The position numbers were made by a program, and so were the translations under genes. A DNA stretch of 64,000 nt, taken from assembly GCA_023055425.1 (NCBI GenBank), contig JALGPY010000003.1, positions 72,639,491-72,703,490 of the forward strand, written 5' to 3'. The notes under the pieces are model-generated. The model did no database searches. It saw only the letters and a list, made by a program, of their open reading frames with translations, and was not told the origin of the DNA. The DNA comes from Linanthus parryae (Eukaryota > Streptophyta > Magnoliopsida > Ericales > Polemoniaceae). Positions 27,269 to 38,988 of this stretch are shown here, piece by piece; the first letter of the stretch is position 1; each line of letters opens with the position of its first letter.

Positions 27269-28627
27269 TCAACGATAACACGAGGACTCAAAAATTCTAG
27301 CATGAGGGCACACTCCACTACTCGTCTTCCTCTTCCTCCTCCTCTTCTTCTTCCTCATCTTCTTCCTCTTTGTCGTCCTCACTCGGCGGAACCGGATACT
27401 CAAATTCATCCTCTCCTGGAACCACGGATCCGCCGTCGGGACTGGTGGAACAAACTCCCCCGCCGCCTGACCACTCGACTGAATCAGCCACTGGCCCACC
27501 ATCTGGATTAATCCACCCAGCTTCACCTGATTGTCCCGTGTGTGGGAAAACTGGCGCCTTCTCTCGAGTCTATCCCGGGCCATCTCCTCTCTCAAGTGGT
27601 CATAAGCTACTTGGTTATCAAACCGAGAGGTGTTCATTCTCCTACCCTTTCCCTTCTTCCTCGCCGTCTCATCAAAACTATGCCATTTCCTAGCAGTGAA
27701 CGGTTTCAAGTCCATGTCTCTCCCAATGACTACCTCGGAGGTCTTGGCTAGGTGAGTCAGCAAGCAAGTATGACCGGGACCCAACTTGTTAGTCCTCGAC
27801 ACCCTCTCTAAACAATTTTCCCAAATCAACTTAGGGATATCGACCCTAACCCCGGTATAAAGACAGAGAGCCAAGACAGATAGGCGGAAAGAGTAATGAG
27901 GGTTCTATGTGATTCCCAGAACCCAATTTTCAAGCAACTCACAACACCACCTCGCCTCCGGCCTATAGTACCTCTTTTCAGCCTTCCAATGAATCACCTC
28001 CCCTTTCCTGTCCCATGGATCTACCCCTTTCACAAAACAAAATGCATTCAGACGAGACCAAAGACCCTCACTACGAAGAGTAGTCTCGTACCCAGAACCC
28101 TCTCTCAAACGGGGGAAACCCACGGCCAAGGCGATAGTCTCTGGCGTGAAGACTATCCACTGGTTCCGACAGTACACAAGACGGGGGTCTCGGCTCTCAC
28201 CATCTTTTGCATGCCTCAAGTTGAGGAAAAAATCTCGCGCGATATGAGAACTAGACGGCCCTACTAGCTTAAACCAGTTGGTAAGCTTCTCGCGCTCAAA
28301 AATTTCCTTTATTGCTTGAGGCATGTCCTCGTGCAATGGAAATTCCTTCTCGGGCTGCCCGTTCTTAGTCAATTATGTATCCTTTCGAGAGTCAAGATGG
28401 GCCTCGTAGGTGACAAAACGAAAGCTATCATAACACGCGGGCCCAATACTCCACTCTTTCAAATTAACTTTTGCCGTTCGTCGGCCTACAATGCCCGGTT
28501 TAGACGGGGGAGGGGCACTCAAGATAGCATATTGGGGAATGGGCGGTATTTCTAATTGAGGCTCGCCCGACCCCGATGCTTCTTGTGAGGTACCCTCTCC
28601 CGTCTTCCGTTTCTTTCCACCTGCCAT
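27269..28627 (-). pseudogene. Athila third ORF (after pol), putative plant transposon protein domain
   Basis: A single reverse-strand frame of about 452 codons from ATG at 28627, interrupted only by two stops: TAA at 28373-28375 and TAG at 27905-27907. The N-terminus is a low-complexity leader (MAGGKKRKTGEG, then proline-rich). The core has HIARDFFLNLR, IVFTPETIALAVGFPRL, EARWCCELLENWVL and LALCLYTGVRVDIPKLIW. These match what I recall of the widespread putative plant transposon protein domain (Pfam Transposase_32/ATHILA type): a folded block near the N-terminus, then a helix with a conserved W. The C-terminus is very basic (KKMRKKKRRRKRK), encoded by a GAA/TTC run, and may be partly repeat expansion. 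It lies where Athila elements carry their env-position ORF. I see no signal peptide or membrane span. Its function is unknown. Confidence 0.7.
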
Positions 28628-30249
28628 TTAAAATTCAAGCTCAAATATAAACGAGAAATTCAACTTTGTGCACGTGACAAGAAGTGTGTACAGAATTAAG
28701 CACGTAAGCAAGTAAGTACGTAATCCTAGGACTCTAAGCAATCGCCCCCAAGCACGCTTCTAAGCACAACAAAAATTAAATTGGGCTTTTACTCAATTTG
28801 TGCCTAAGACTCGAGTATTGAAATTGCTAGTTTTAGAGTGTACCTACGTGCCCGAAGCAAGTCTTACGGGCACAAAAATTTCAGAATTTCGGCAAACCGG
28901 GCTGTTTTGGAGGTCGCCGAGAGATTTTGTCGATAACTTGAATTGATTGATGCTCCGTACTCCTTGTGATGTGCCCGTTAACTTTGTCTTCTTGACTGCA
29001 AGCTGAATCAAGCTCCAATTTATCCAATTTCTCAATCTAGCTTCAGAAACCATATTTCTTCCTCCTCTGATTTCGCTCGCGTCTCTCAATTTCACTCAAA
29101 ACCCCCTTTCAATCCTTGTTATCCTCTGAACCGCGAGCAAAACCTATGGTTACTTGTTGAATTTTGTGAAGAGAAAAGTGAGAGGGAGATTTGGGTGTGT
29201 TCGCGGCTATGGAGGAGAAGGAAGACTGTTGCTGATGAAGAATGAAGAAGGTCGATGTGCTGCTGAAGATGTCTTCAAAGATTTGAGCGAAAAGTCAAAA
29301 TTACCCCTAAGCATCACCCCTTCTTATTGTTTCCGTGCATGGACAGAACTGTCTTTCGGCCCGATGTCTTCGTACGAAGACAATTGTTTTCGTACGAAGA
29401 GTCTTCGTACGAAGACAATTGCTCTTCGTACGAAGTTCTTCCTATACAGATACTGCATAGTGTTATAGGAAGACAATTTTCAGAGCTAAATTTTTTTCTA
29501 AGTACAAAGTCTTCGTACGAAGACAATGCTGGAGCTTGCCAAAAACATCCTTTTCGACCAATTTTCGCGTATCCGATCATGCCCTTGCTTTCCGAAGGAT
29601 CTCCTCGACCTCGAGACTCCCTTTTCACCTTAAAACACTCCCAAAATCCGGGGAGTATTGCATTTGTCAATTTCACGCGTTCCAAGGCACGTTTTGCATT
29701 TCCGGATGTTTTTGGCCCCGTTTTACTCTCTAAAGCATCCTTTTTGGCGTAACTTCCTCATCCGGACTCCGATATGCGCGATCCACCTGTGTACAGAAAG
29801 CTCTCGACCACCCCCACACGTTGGTACTGATCAATTCTGTTTTCAGTCTCTTCTACAAAATATCACCTCGTAATCCGTGCCGGAGTTCTAGCTTTCTCCG
29901 TTCATCGATCAAATCCTTGCGTATATCAAGACGGGGAGTCCGTGAACATGATCTTCCCCAGGTGCGTGTGTTGAATAAGTGAAGAAATGGCTTCAATCTT
30001 CAATTCCTTCACTTCAGATCCCGATACGCGTATTGGGCTGCAATTCTTCAATTTTTACTCTGTTTCGCACGCGTGCATCAAGATGGGGGATCCGAAATAG
30101 GCCTTTCACCTCGTAATCCTGCACATACTCATTGGAAAAATTAAATCCACTCTCACGCACCTCTCAAATAAATCAAATAGAATAAAAATCACAAAACAGT
30201 ATTAAAACCTACTCTACAGCAATAAATAGGTTGGGTTGCCTCCCAACAA
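28628..30249 (-). other. Athila internal non-coding region between pol and ORF3
   Basis: No gene supported. It holds a palindrome cluster at 29368-29522. At 30225-30260 the reverse-complement text of TTGGGAGGCAACCCAA appears, the tag that follows pol in Athila-like elements and recurs at 45222-45240. Confidence 0.6.
29368..29522. repeat. Cluster of CTTCGTACGAAG palindromes
   Basis: Perfect 12-bp palindromes at 29368, 29403, 29424 and 29511, and one with a single changed base at 29388. Spacers such as ACAATTGT are also palindromic. The order palindrome, TATACAGATACTGCA, GGAAGAC, CTAAGT, palindrome repeats the layout inside the LTR (24519-24632), so an LTR-like module lies within the internal region. 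Confidence 0.85.
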
Positions 30250-30327
30250 GCGCTTTGTAATTTAAGGTCGACGGCCCGACCGAGTTACCTCAGAGATTAA
30301 TCAAATTGCGGGAGTTGCATGAAGCCA

Positions 30328-33055
30328 TTAAATGACTCCAATGAAATTCCCATCCACGTACGGTTTTGCTCTCTGGCCATTCACCTTAAACCTGTTCCCA
30401 TTTGCATCCTCCTCCTCAAGAGATCCCCACGGATAAACTGCAGTAATTGTGGAGGGACCACTCCATCTAGATTTCAATTTCCCTGGAAACAGCTTTAGTC
30501 TGGCATTGAAGATCAGCACTCTCTATCCGACTTTGAAGTCTCTCGGGATGATGTGCCTGTCGTGCCACTGCTTTGTCCTCTCCTTATAGATTCTCGCACT
30601 TTCATATGCCATCAATCGAAATTCATCAAGTTCGAGTAGTGCTTTCTTCCGTAGCTCACCTGAGAGCTTAGAGTCCAAATTGATCTTCTTCAAGGCCCAG
30701 AACTCCTTGTGCTCAAGTTCCACCGGAAGATGACACGACTTTTCAAATACTAGCTGATAGGGAGACATGCCTAAAGGGGTCTTGTATGCAGTCCTATACG
30801 CCCATAAGCTATCATCTAAATGTAGAGACCAATCTTTGCGTCCCGGATTGACTCTCTTCTCCAGAATCCCTTTTATCTCTCGGTTAGAAACTTGCTTGCC
30901 CATTCGACTGCGGATGATAAGCCAGTGATATCTTATGCGTCTTTACCCCATATTTTCTCAAGACATTGGCAAAGACTTTGTTCACGAAATGCGATCCTTC
31001 ATCACTGATAATGGCTCTGGGAGTCCCAAACCGTGTAAATATGCTCTTACGCACGAATCTCTCTACAGTAGCTCCATCATTCTTAGGGCAAGCCATTGCC
31101 TCTACCCACTTGGTCACATAATCCACAGCTAACTGTATATAAAGATTTCCAAGCGAAGACGGGAAGGGTCCCAAGAAATCAATGCCCCAAACATCAAAGG
31201 GCTCTACTTCCAACACAAAATTTTGAGGCATCTCGTTTCGGTTGGAGATATTGCCGGTTCTCTGACATAGGTCACACTGCTGTACAAACAAATGAGCATC
31301 TTTATGTAAAGAAGACCAATACAATCCACTTTGAAATACCTTTGCCACAGTGCGCGTTTTGTCAAAATGCCCTCCGCAATCCAGTTCATGGCAATGTCTA
31401 AGAATGTCCAAAGTGTCTGGCTCATCTACGCATCTTCTCAACACATTGTCAGCTCCCAACTTGAAAAAATAAGGGTCATCCCAGAAATAGTGTCGTGCAT
31501 CTGCGAAAAATTTCTTTTTCTGATGGAAAGACATGTCTTTTGGGACAATATTGAGCGCCTTGAAATTTGCCAAATCCGCAAACCAGGGCACAACTGCTAC
31601 CACTACCATAAGTTGTTCATCTGGAAAATCTTCTCTAATTGGCACATCTTCTTGTCTTTCATTCTCCAGTCGTGACAAATGGTCTGCAACAACGTTCTCT
31701 ACTCCCTTCTTGTCCTTGATCACTATGTCAAAATCTTGCATTAGCAAAACCCATCGGATCAATCTAGGCTTCGCATCCTTCTTAGTAAGAAGATATTTGA
31801 GGGCTGCATGGTCCGTGAAGATGGTCACCTGAGAACCCACAAGGTATGGACGAAACTTGTCCAATGCGAAGATAATAGCCAACATCTCCTTCTCCTGGTG
31901 GCATAATTAACCTGTGCAGTATTAAGAGTACGACTGGAATATTAAATGACATGAGCTACCTTGTCTTTCCGCTGTCCCAGTACTGCTCCCACCGCATAAT
32001 CGCTGGCATCACACATGAGCTCGAACGGCAAGGTCCAGTCTGGGGTGGCTATAATGGGAGAACTGATCAGCTTTTTCTTGAGCAAATCAAAAGCTGTCTG
32101 GCACTCTTCATTGAAATCAAAGACGACATCTTTCTCAAGCAACCCAGATAAAGGCTTTGTGATCTTCGAAAAGTCTTTAATGAAGCGCCGATAGAAACCT
32201 GCATGACCCAAGAAACTCCGTACCCCTTTGACAGATGTAGGATAAGGAAGCTTCTCAATAACCTCAATTTTTGCCTGATCAACCTCTAAGCCTTTACTGG
32301 AGATCTTGTGCCCCAACACTATCCCCTCGGTCACCATGAAATGGCACTTCTCCCACTTAAGCACTAAGTTGGTGTCAATACATCTGTCCAGTACCCGAGC
32401 TAGCTGCTGGAGGCAGTCTTCGAACCCTTCACCATAAAGTGAAAAATCATCCATGAAGACTTCGAAATTTTGTTCCATCATGTCTGAGAAGATAGACATC
32501 ATACACCTCTGAAACGTGGCAGGGGCATTGCATAGCCCAAAGGGCATGCGTCTGAATGCAAAAGTCCCATAAGGACAAGTAAATGTCGTCTTCTCCTGGT
32601 CAGCTGGCTCAATCGCTATATGATTATACCCAGAGTATCCATCCAAAAAGTAGTAATGCGAATGACGTGACAACCTATCAAGCATCTGATCCACAAATGG
32701 GAGGGGAAAATGATCCTTCAAAGTGGCATCACTGAGTTTGCGGTAATCCATGCAAACTCTCCACCCAGTAACTGTACGAGTGGCAATCTGATCACCTTTT
32801 CCCCCTTCCACCACAGTTATACCTCCCTTCTTAGGGACACACTGTACCGGGCTAGTCCACGTGCTGTCGAAAATCAGACAGATGATACCTGCTTCCAACC
32901 ATTTAAGCACCTCTTTCTTCAACACCTCCTGCATGTGAGGGTTGAGGCGGCGCTGAAACTGAACTACCGACTTCTTGTCTTCTATGAGCCGGATCTTGTG
33001 CTGGCAAACTGTGGGGCTGATCCCCTTGATATCCGCTATGGTCCATCCCATAACT
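30328..33055 (-). pseudogene. Athila pol: reverse transcriptase, RNase H, integrase (copy 1)
   Basis: The RT frame (33055-31942) starts at WTIADIKGISPTVCQHKI and carries WRVCMDYRKLSDAT, FLDGYSGYNHIAIEP, FRRMPFGLCNAPATFQR and the catalytic box VFMDDFSLYG. It ends at an in-frame stop, HVI then TAA, at 31942. A one-base loss near 31897 shifts the frame; RNase H/integrase resumes at [11 protein letters not shown] (31885) with [11 protein letters not shown]. Integrase has the HHCC finger (C..C in [10 protein letters not shown]), D in [10 protein letters not shown] and D in ISDEGSHF. Its third catalytic residue, Glu, is lost at a two-base deletion near 30903. Frames at 30903-30523 and 30519-30328 carry the C-terminal SRWSGP domain. 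The polyprotein is dead. Confidence 0.9.
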
Positions 33056-33060
33056 GCTTT

Positions 33061-36000
33061 TGTAATACCCCGACTATTTGTGAAGGGTAAATTGGGTAAT
33101 TGGGAAATATAAAATTTAATTTTTATTACAAGTGATAAGTTAGATGATTTTGGGTTGGAAATATACTTGGGAATTACATATAATAGTTTTATAGAAATCG
33201 GTATTTTTATTGTGTATTTATTTAGCATTTTATGTGATTTGTGTGATTATACCAAAAGTGTGTACCCAACCCACTAGATTGACCACACCCATGTGGTACA
33301 ACAATAGCACACTAGCAAAGCTAACTAGTAGACAAAAAAAAAAAAAGAGCACAAGGTCGGTTGGAGGAAACCAACCTCTCCAAGCATCATAGTATTATTT
33401 AATACCCCTTTTACTCTCATTGTTTCTCACACCCAAAAAGTCATCAGACAAAACACTCAACTCACCCTCACTTCTCTCTCTCTCTCTCACTCACGGCAAA
33501 CACACCCATCACCATCACCACCGCACCCTCCATCACCACCACCCGAACCACCACCACAGCAGCCCTCTCTACCTCTCCTCTCCCTCTCTGCCTCGCCACC
33601 AACGCCACCACCAGCAGCAGCTCCCCGACGAGGAGCCGCCACCCATTCCGGCGACCCACCCGACGGGAGAGCCACCCATCTCTCTCTCCCTCTTCCCCTC
33701 ACTCTGTTAGAAAACTTGAAACCCCCCTCTCCCTCTCTGCTACGCCACGAGCAGCAACAGCAGCAGCTTCCCCGACGAGGGAGCCACCAGCTGCCGCCAG
33801 CAAGCCGCCCGACGGGAAGCAAAACCCGCCGCCACCACCTCTGCCTCTCTCACTCTCTCACTGTTTCGACCATCTCAAGCCCTCACCCTCTCTGTTTCTC
33901 GGCAAAGAGAAGCATTTGCAGCAGCAACTCGCTGCAGAACACCCCGAGCCACCACCATCGCCGCCGCCACCATTAAATCCGTCGAGAAGCTCACCCGAGC
34001 TAACCGGAGCGACCCACTTGCTCCCGTTTGAACCAAAATACTCCTGGAGGTCCGAGGAGTGCTTTAGCAACCTCGAACAGAGCCTAGGACGTCCGATTCG
34101 TCGTTGGTGTTCATCACCGCCGACCGCAGCCTTCAGAGACGAGACCCGCTCCGTTTCTTGACTGTTTCTCGCGATTTTTCGCGTAGGTGAGTCCTAAATC
34201 ACTCTCTAGTTCATTTCCAATCATCAAAATCACATTTTGTTAGCTCTAACACGAATCGGGTATGTTGGGTTGAAGATGTATGCTTGTGTTCATAAAGGGG
34301 GGTAGTTTATGTAATTTCTGAAAAGTTGAGGGCAAGGTGTTAACTGCATGTTTAGTTTCTCAAAGATTGGGGGTGATGTGTGTATATTATCAAACTGCCA
34401 ATTTATATAAACTTTAAAAGTGTTATTTTTGGATTTATGATATAAGCAAATAATTATATATATTATTTTGACCAAATAAAAGTAAATAAGTTGTTAAAAT
34501 TACATAGAGTTATATTTATATGAATTATTGTTGTTTTTATAACCAAGATATAATGTGTGATTTGGTTTAATTAGATAATTTCGATATATTTGACTAAATA
34601 GTTTAGATTTCTTGAAAATTGTTATTTTGAGAAAAATAGACTATTTTGTTAATATTGTTAAAAATAAATAAGTTGGAAGTTAGTTTGTGAAATAATTAAT
34701 AAAGTTGACTTTTTAAATAAAAATCCATATTACTATTATTTGATATTACTTGAACATTTTTTTCATAGATATTAGAAATTATTTATTTAACATAAGTCTA
34801 TAATTATATGTATGACTTGCTTTATTGAAATAAGCATTTTTATGAATTTTACTTGAGTATTTAATTATTATATAGTGTATATATTTTCTAATAAATAGAT
34901 GGTTATAATTGAATTAGTTTGATTAACTTTTATAGTCACTTATGAATAAATAGTTTGTTTATTAAATTATTATTTCTTATAAAATGAGGGTGCGTGAAAC
35001 TAATATTGGATTTATTACTCAATAACTTTACGATTTTATATTTATATAAGTTGTAATATTTTTATGAGAAAAATATAAGTGTTAATGTCACAAGTTTGAT
35101 AAATAATTGTTGCATGCTATTAATTAATGGGGGTAAAGGGGATAATTTCAAAACGACACATTAGGAGTTAAAGCATTTGGCATAGCATACTTGCACAATT
35201 GAGCTTGTAAATAATTTAGGAATTATAAATTGTAGGTGACAAGATCGTAAGCAAGGGTTACGAATATCCGTAGAAGCTTTATCGCGCTATTTGCCTTACT
35301 ACTTGAGGTGAGTAAATATGCCTAACCTAGTGTGCCCGTCCTCCCTTCGTGTCCAAATATTTTTATGACTTTTACGTCTCAAATGTGATTTGTGATTTAC
35401 GTGTTTAACTTGATATTTCAATTACGCGTCCAACTATTTTTATGATTTATACGTCTCAAATGTGAATTGTGAAATACGTGCTTGACTTGGAATTTAAATT
35501 ACTTGTTTATCGATTCATTTGGAAACTATCACATGGAATTAATAATACGTAATAACGTAAAGTGGAAACAGTTGTGCGGTGGAACCATATGCGGATTCTT
35601 ATTTATTGTGGTTATGATATTTTGCTCGGTTGCAATTGCCCCGGGCTGCTCCATGTACTCACCTCTCTGGCCGCAAGAAGTCTTAGAGGGGTGCCGGCAC
35701 TTAAGGTCTTGGATGCTTGCGAGATGGTTGGTTCTATATTGTTGGTTCGTTCCCGCTACAACTAAACTAAAATGTGAATTTTGAGATGTGGATGATGGAT
35801 TATGGATTTTGATTATTGGATATTGGGAATTCCCTAATTGGGACAAATATTATGGATCAAAATGTTTCGTTTGGATAAATGTCTATTTATACTGCGATGA
35901 TTTGAGAACACGTTTCGGGAAACAAAGAATTAAAAATTGGAAAATATATCTCTTTTCTCACACGAGAACATATTTGTTTACTTCTTACATATCATCCTTA

Positions 36001-36375
36001 TTTCTTAAATTAAAAATATGCCTCTTTCCGATTTACACGTTGGGGTGTTTACTTACTCAGCAATTTTTGTGCTGACTTTGGAAAAACTGCGGTCTTTGTT
36101 TCTTTCCCCCGCAGGTCTAGGTGAAGGGAGCTCGGCTTAAGGGGAAACGCGGACTCATCTAGTTGTAATTAGTACTAAACATTTGAGACACTTAGATTAC
36201 ATCTCATCATGTTTAATAGTATGTATTATCTCACTATTGAAGACATTATGGTTTGTAATATAAATAGCTATGGCGATGTTTGTTTTGATTACCATTGTTC
36301 CTTGCACCGGGAGCGATCCCAGGTGCGGAGTGGCATTCCCGTATTTCTCCCACGACGAAGTATGGGGGTTTCACA
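33061..36375 (+). repeat. 3.3-kb solo LTR nested in the Athila element
   Basis: Starts TGTAATACCCCGAC and ends GGGGGTTTCACA, an imperfect inverted terminus. It is flanked by a perfect duplication GCTTT (33056-33060, 36376-36380). The second Athila copy has the empty site, a single GCTTT at 55831-55835, which proves the insertion. No gag or pol is inside. A GC-rich segment at 33420-34180 with CT runs, then CGCGTAGGTGAGTCC, looks like a transcribed leader with a splice donor. Its Pro/Ser-rich frames are low complexity and not called. A ~90-bp imperfect tandem repeat lies at about 35340-35510. Length and terminus suggest a Tat/Retand-type gypsy LTR (inference). Orientation is tentative. Confidence 0.85.
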
Positions 36376-36380
36376 GCTTT

Positions 36381-37691
36381 CCTCTTCTGCAATACCTTGA
36401 GAAGCTGCTCCTCCTGTTCCCTGTCCAAACACGCAGAAACAATAACAGGTAAAGTTTCATCAGATCCCAAGTATAAATATTTTAAATGAGCAGGTAACGG
36501 TTTCAATTCTAAATCAGGAGCAGTAATAAGATAGGGAGTAAGAATCTTCTCGCTTCCCTCATTAAAGAGGGGTAGGGGTGAACGCCAGCTGGCTTCCATA
36601 GCTTGTTCTTTTTCACTCGAATCAAGTAAGGCAAGTTCCTCATATAGCTGCTCCAATAAGATATCGTCCTCCTCGTCCGGTGTGTATGCCTCCACACCAA
36701 AGCACTGCTCACTCACTGCATAAGCAGGAAATTTCATAACTTCAAAGACATTGAATGCCACATTCTCATCGTTAATACGCATAGTCAATTCTCCATTGGC
36801 AACATCAATAATCGTCTTTCCCGTAGCAAGTAATGGCCGTCCCAATATGAGTGGGACATCATCGTCATCATCCATATCTAGGATCACAAAATCTGCGGGA
36901 AAGATGAGTCCTTCGACTCTCACAAGCACATCCTCCAAAACACCTCGTGGTTGTTTTATAGTACGGTCAGCCATCTGTAAACACATACGAGTGGGTTTTG
37001 GATCTCCTACACCAAGTTGCTCAAATACTGATGTAGACATCAAATTTATGCTTGCGCCAAGATCACATAATGCTCTACCATGGAGCGCATCTCCCAATGT
37101 CACATGAATAATGAAACCACCCGGATCTTTCATCTTTTTGGGTAGCAATTTTTGCATCACGACACTACACTCCTCATTCAGGGTCACGGTCTCAAAATCA
37201 TCCATGCGTCTTCTATTAGAGAGTAGGTCCTTGAGAAATTTTGCGTATTTAGGCATTTGTGAAATTGCTTCAGCAAAGGGGATATTGATGTGTAACTTCT
37301 TGAAGATATCAACAAATTTCTTGAAGTGCTTGGCATCCTCTTGGCTCTTCAATCTCTGCGGGTACGGAACACGAACACTATACTCGATCTTATCATTGCT
37401 AGCTAACAGTTTCCTCAACAACGCGTTTGTGTCCTGTTCTTCTCAGGGCGGAGGTGGAGCCTGTTGCTGTGGAGCCTGTCTCTGAGCTTGATAAGGTACA
37501 TTTGGACTTTGACCTGGCGCATATAGTCCACTATTCGGATTGGCATAACTGAAGTTGGGGTGATTGCGGTTGTTGGGATGATAGGTGTTTGGCCATTGCT
37601 GCTGTCTTGGTTGACCCATATAGTTCACGTCTTCAATACCATCCCCATATCCCTGATTTGCATCTGCTACCATCTCTCCCACTGACTTCAC
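36381..37691 (-). pseudogene. Athila protease and late gag (copy 1)
   Basis: The frame from 37691 is proline/glutamine-rich (APQQQAPPPP), has a stop at 37443, then runs from 37421 to the solo LTR. It contains FKKFVDIFKKLHINIPFAEA (conserved before protease in Athila), LCDLGASINLMSTSVFEQLG (protease block with DLGA in place of DSGA), LEDVLVRVEGLIFPADFVIL and VPLILGRPLLATG (second conserved protease block). The tail ends LKVLQKRKAV at the solo-LTR insertion, so protease is cut off from RT by 3.3 kb. Confidence 0.88.
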
Positions 37692-37828
37692 CTGTGCCGA
37701 TGGATTTCACTGAAAGCCGAAGTCATCACTGCCATCTGATGTTCAAATTTCTGTTCCACCATGGACTCAATCTTACTAACCAATGCCCCATCTGATTTCG
37801 TGTTTCTACGAGTCTCAGACCTCGTGGA

Positions 37829-38851
37829 TTAACGTTTTGCTACATTATCTAGCAGATCACGACATCTCTGTAATCCCATTCCCATAAAATTTCCTTGAGC
37901 CATCATGTCCAGTTCACTAGCAGTCTCTCTATCCAAAGCATTATAAAAGTAGTGGAGAAGTTTATACCATGGCTCTCCGTGAGTAGGGCATCTGCGCAGG
38001 AGCTGGTTGAACTTTCTCCACGTGTCTCCCAAAGAATCATCTTCCTGCTGTGTAAATTTTGTTATATCAGCCATCCGTTGAGCAACCTTGGATGGTGGAA
38101 GATACTTCCTGAGAAACTCTCTGCTACAATCTGCCCATGTAACTATGCTGCCTGCTGGAAGTTCCATAAGCAATGTCTTTGCCTTTCCCGGTAAAGAGAA
38201 GGGGAAAAGCATGAGCTTTATCGTCTCGAGTGGGACTCTCGGATCATACATGGTGGAAGTAATTTGCTCGAAATTGAGCAAGTGCTGGTGTGGATCATAA
38301 CTCGGGGCTCCAGTGAATAAGCATTCATTCCTAACCATGTTGATCAACGGTTGGCGAATCTCAAAATGTGCGGCATTAATCTGAGGCCTTACAATCGTGG
38401 GCTGATATCCCTCCGGTGTAGTCCTGAAGTAGTCCACCAAAGGACGCTCATCCTCCTCAGCATTGTTGACTTGCTCTACCACATTCCGACCGTTGTTGTT
38501 CCGATTATTTCCCCCATTGTTCCCATTGCCACCGTTATTTCTACCAACTACTTCCGCACCAGGAAGTTATTGTGGATTTGGAGGGTTCATGCGATCAATC
38601 GTCGCATGCATCTCAGCCATTTGAGCCCTAAGTTGCTCAGATTCCACGGCTCTGTTTGCAGCCTCCTCTACAGCAGCTGCTCTAGCTGCTTCCGCATCTT
38701 GCACATTTTTGCGGATTTTCTCAAACTCAGCTCTCGTTTCTTCATCCATGGTGACTGAGCTTGAATTCCTCTTGTCTCTACGCTGTGCTTTAAATAAGGA
38801 TTCCGGGTTTTCAAATGTTGGATACAAAGGCTCGTCTCTAGAACGGGTCAT
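37829..38851 (-). pseudogene. Athila gag (copy 1)
   Basis: Capsid precursor. ATG at 38851 (MTRSRDEPLYPTFENPES); a coiled-coil region rich in Ala/Glu/Arg follows, then Asn/Gly-rich linker text, then the retrotransposon gag domain: WADCSREFLRKYLPPSKVAQ and SLGDTWRKFNQLLRRCPTHG and YFYNALDRETASELD. One in-frame TAA at 38567-38569 splits it; at the same site copy 2 reads CAA. A stop after NVAKR at 37829 ends it. No zinc knuckle is visible. Confidence 0.9.
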
Positions 38852-38964
38852 GCATCGTGTGAATCAACCTGAAATCACAAAACACGCAAAACGTAGGTGA
38901 GTAACGGATATAAACAATAAATTAAAATCCCTAAGGCTAGGAATTATAACTAATTTAGCCGAAG

Positions 38965-38982
38965 TCCCCGGCAACGGCGCCA
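38965..38982 (-). other. Primer-binding site, tRNA-Asp type (Athila copy 1)
   Basis: Reverse-strand TGGCGCCGTTGCCGGGGA, complementary to the 3' end of plant tRNA-Asp, the primer known for Athila elements. It lies six bases from the 5' LTR. Confidence 0.9.
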
Positions 38983-38988
38983 AAAACT

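Noticed and set aside
33420..34161. Pro/Ser/His-rich frames in the solo LTR
   Set aside because: Low-complexity GC-rich text; overlapping frames on both strands look alike and none holds a known domain.
33061..36375. A Mutator-like DNA transposon with 8-9 bp target duplication
   Set aside because: First considered from AAAGCTGT/AAAGCAGT, but a perfect 5-bp GCTTT with TG...CA ends fits an LTR better.
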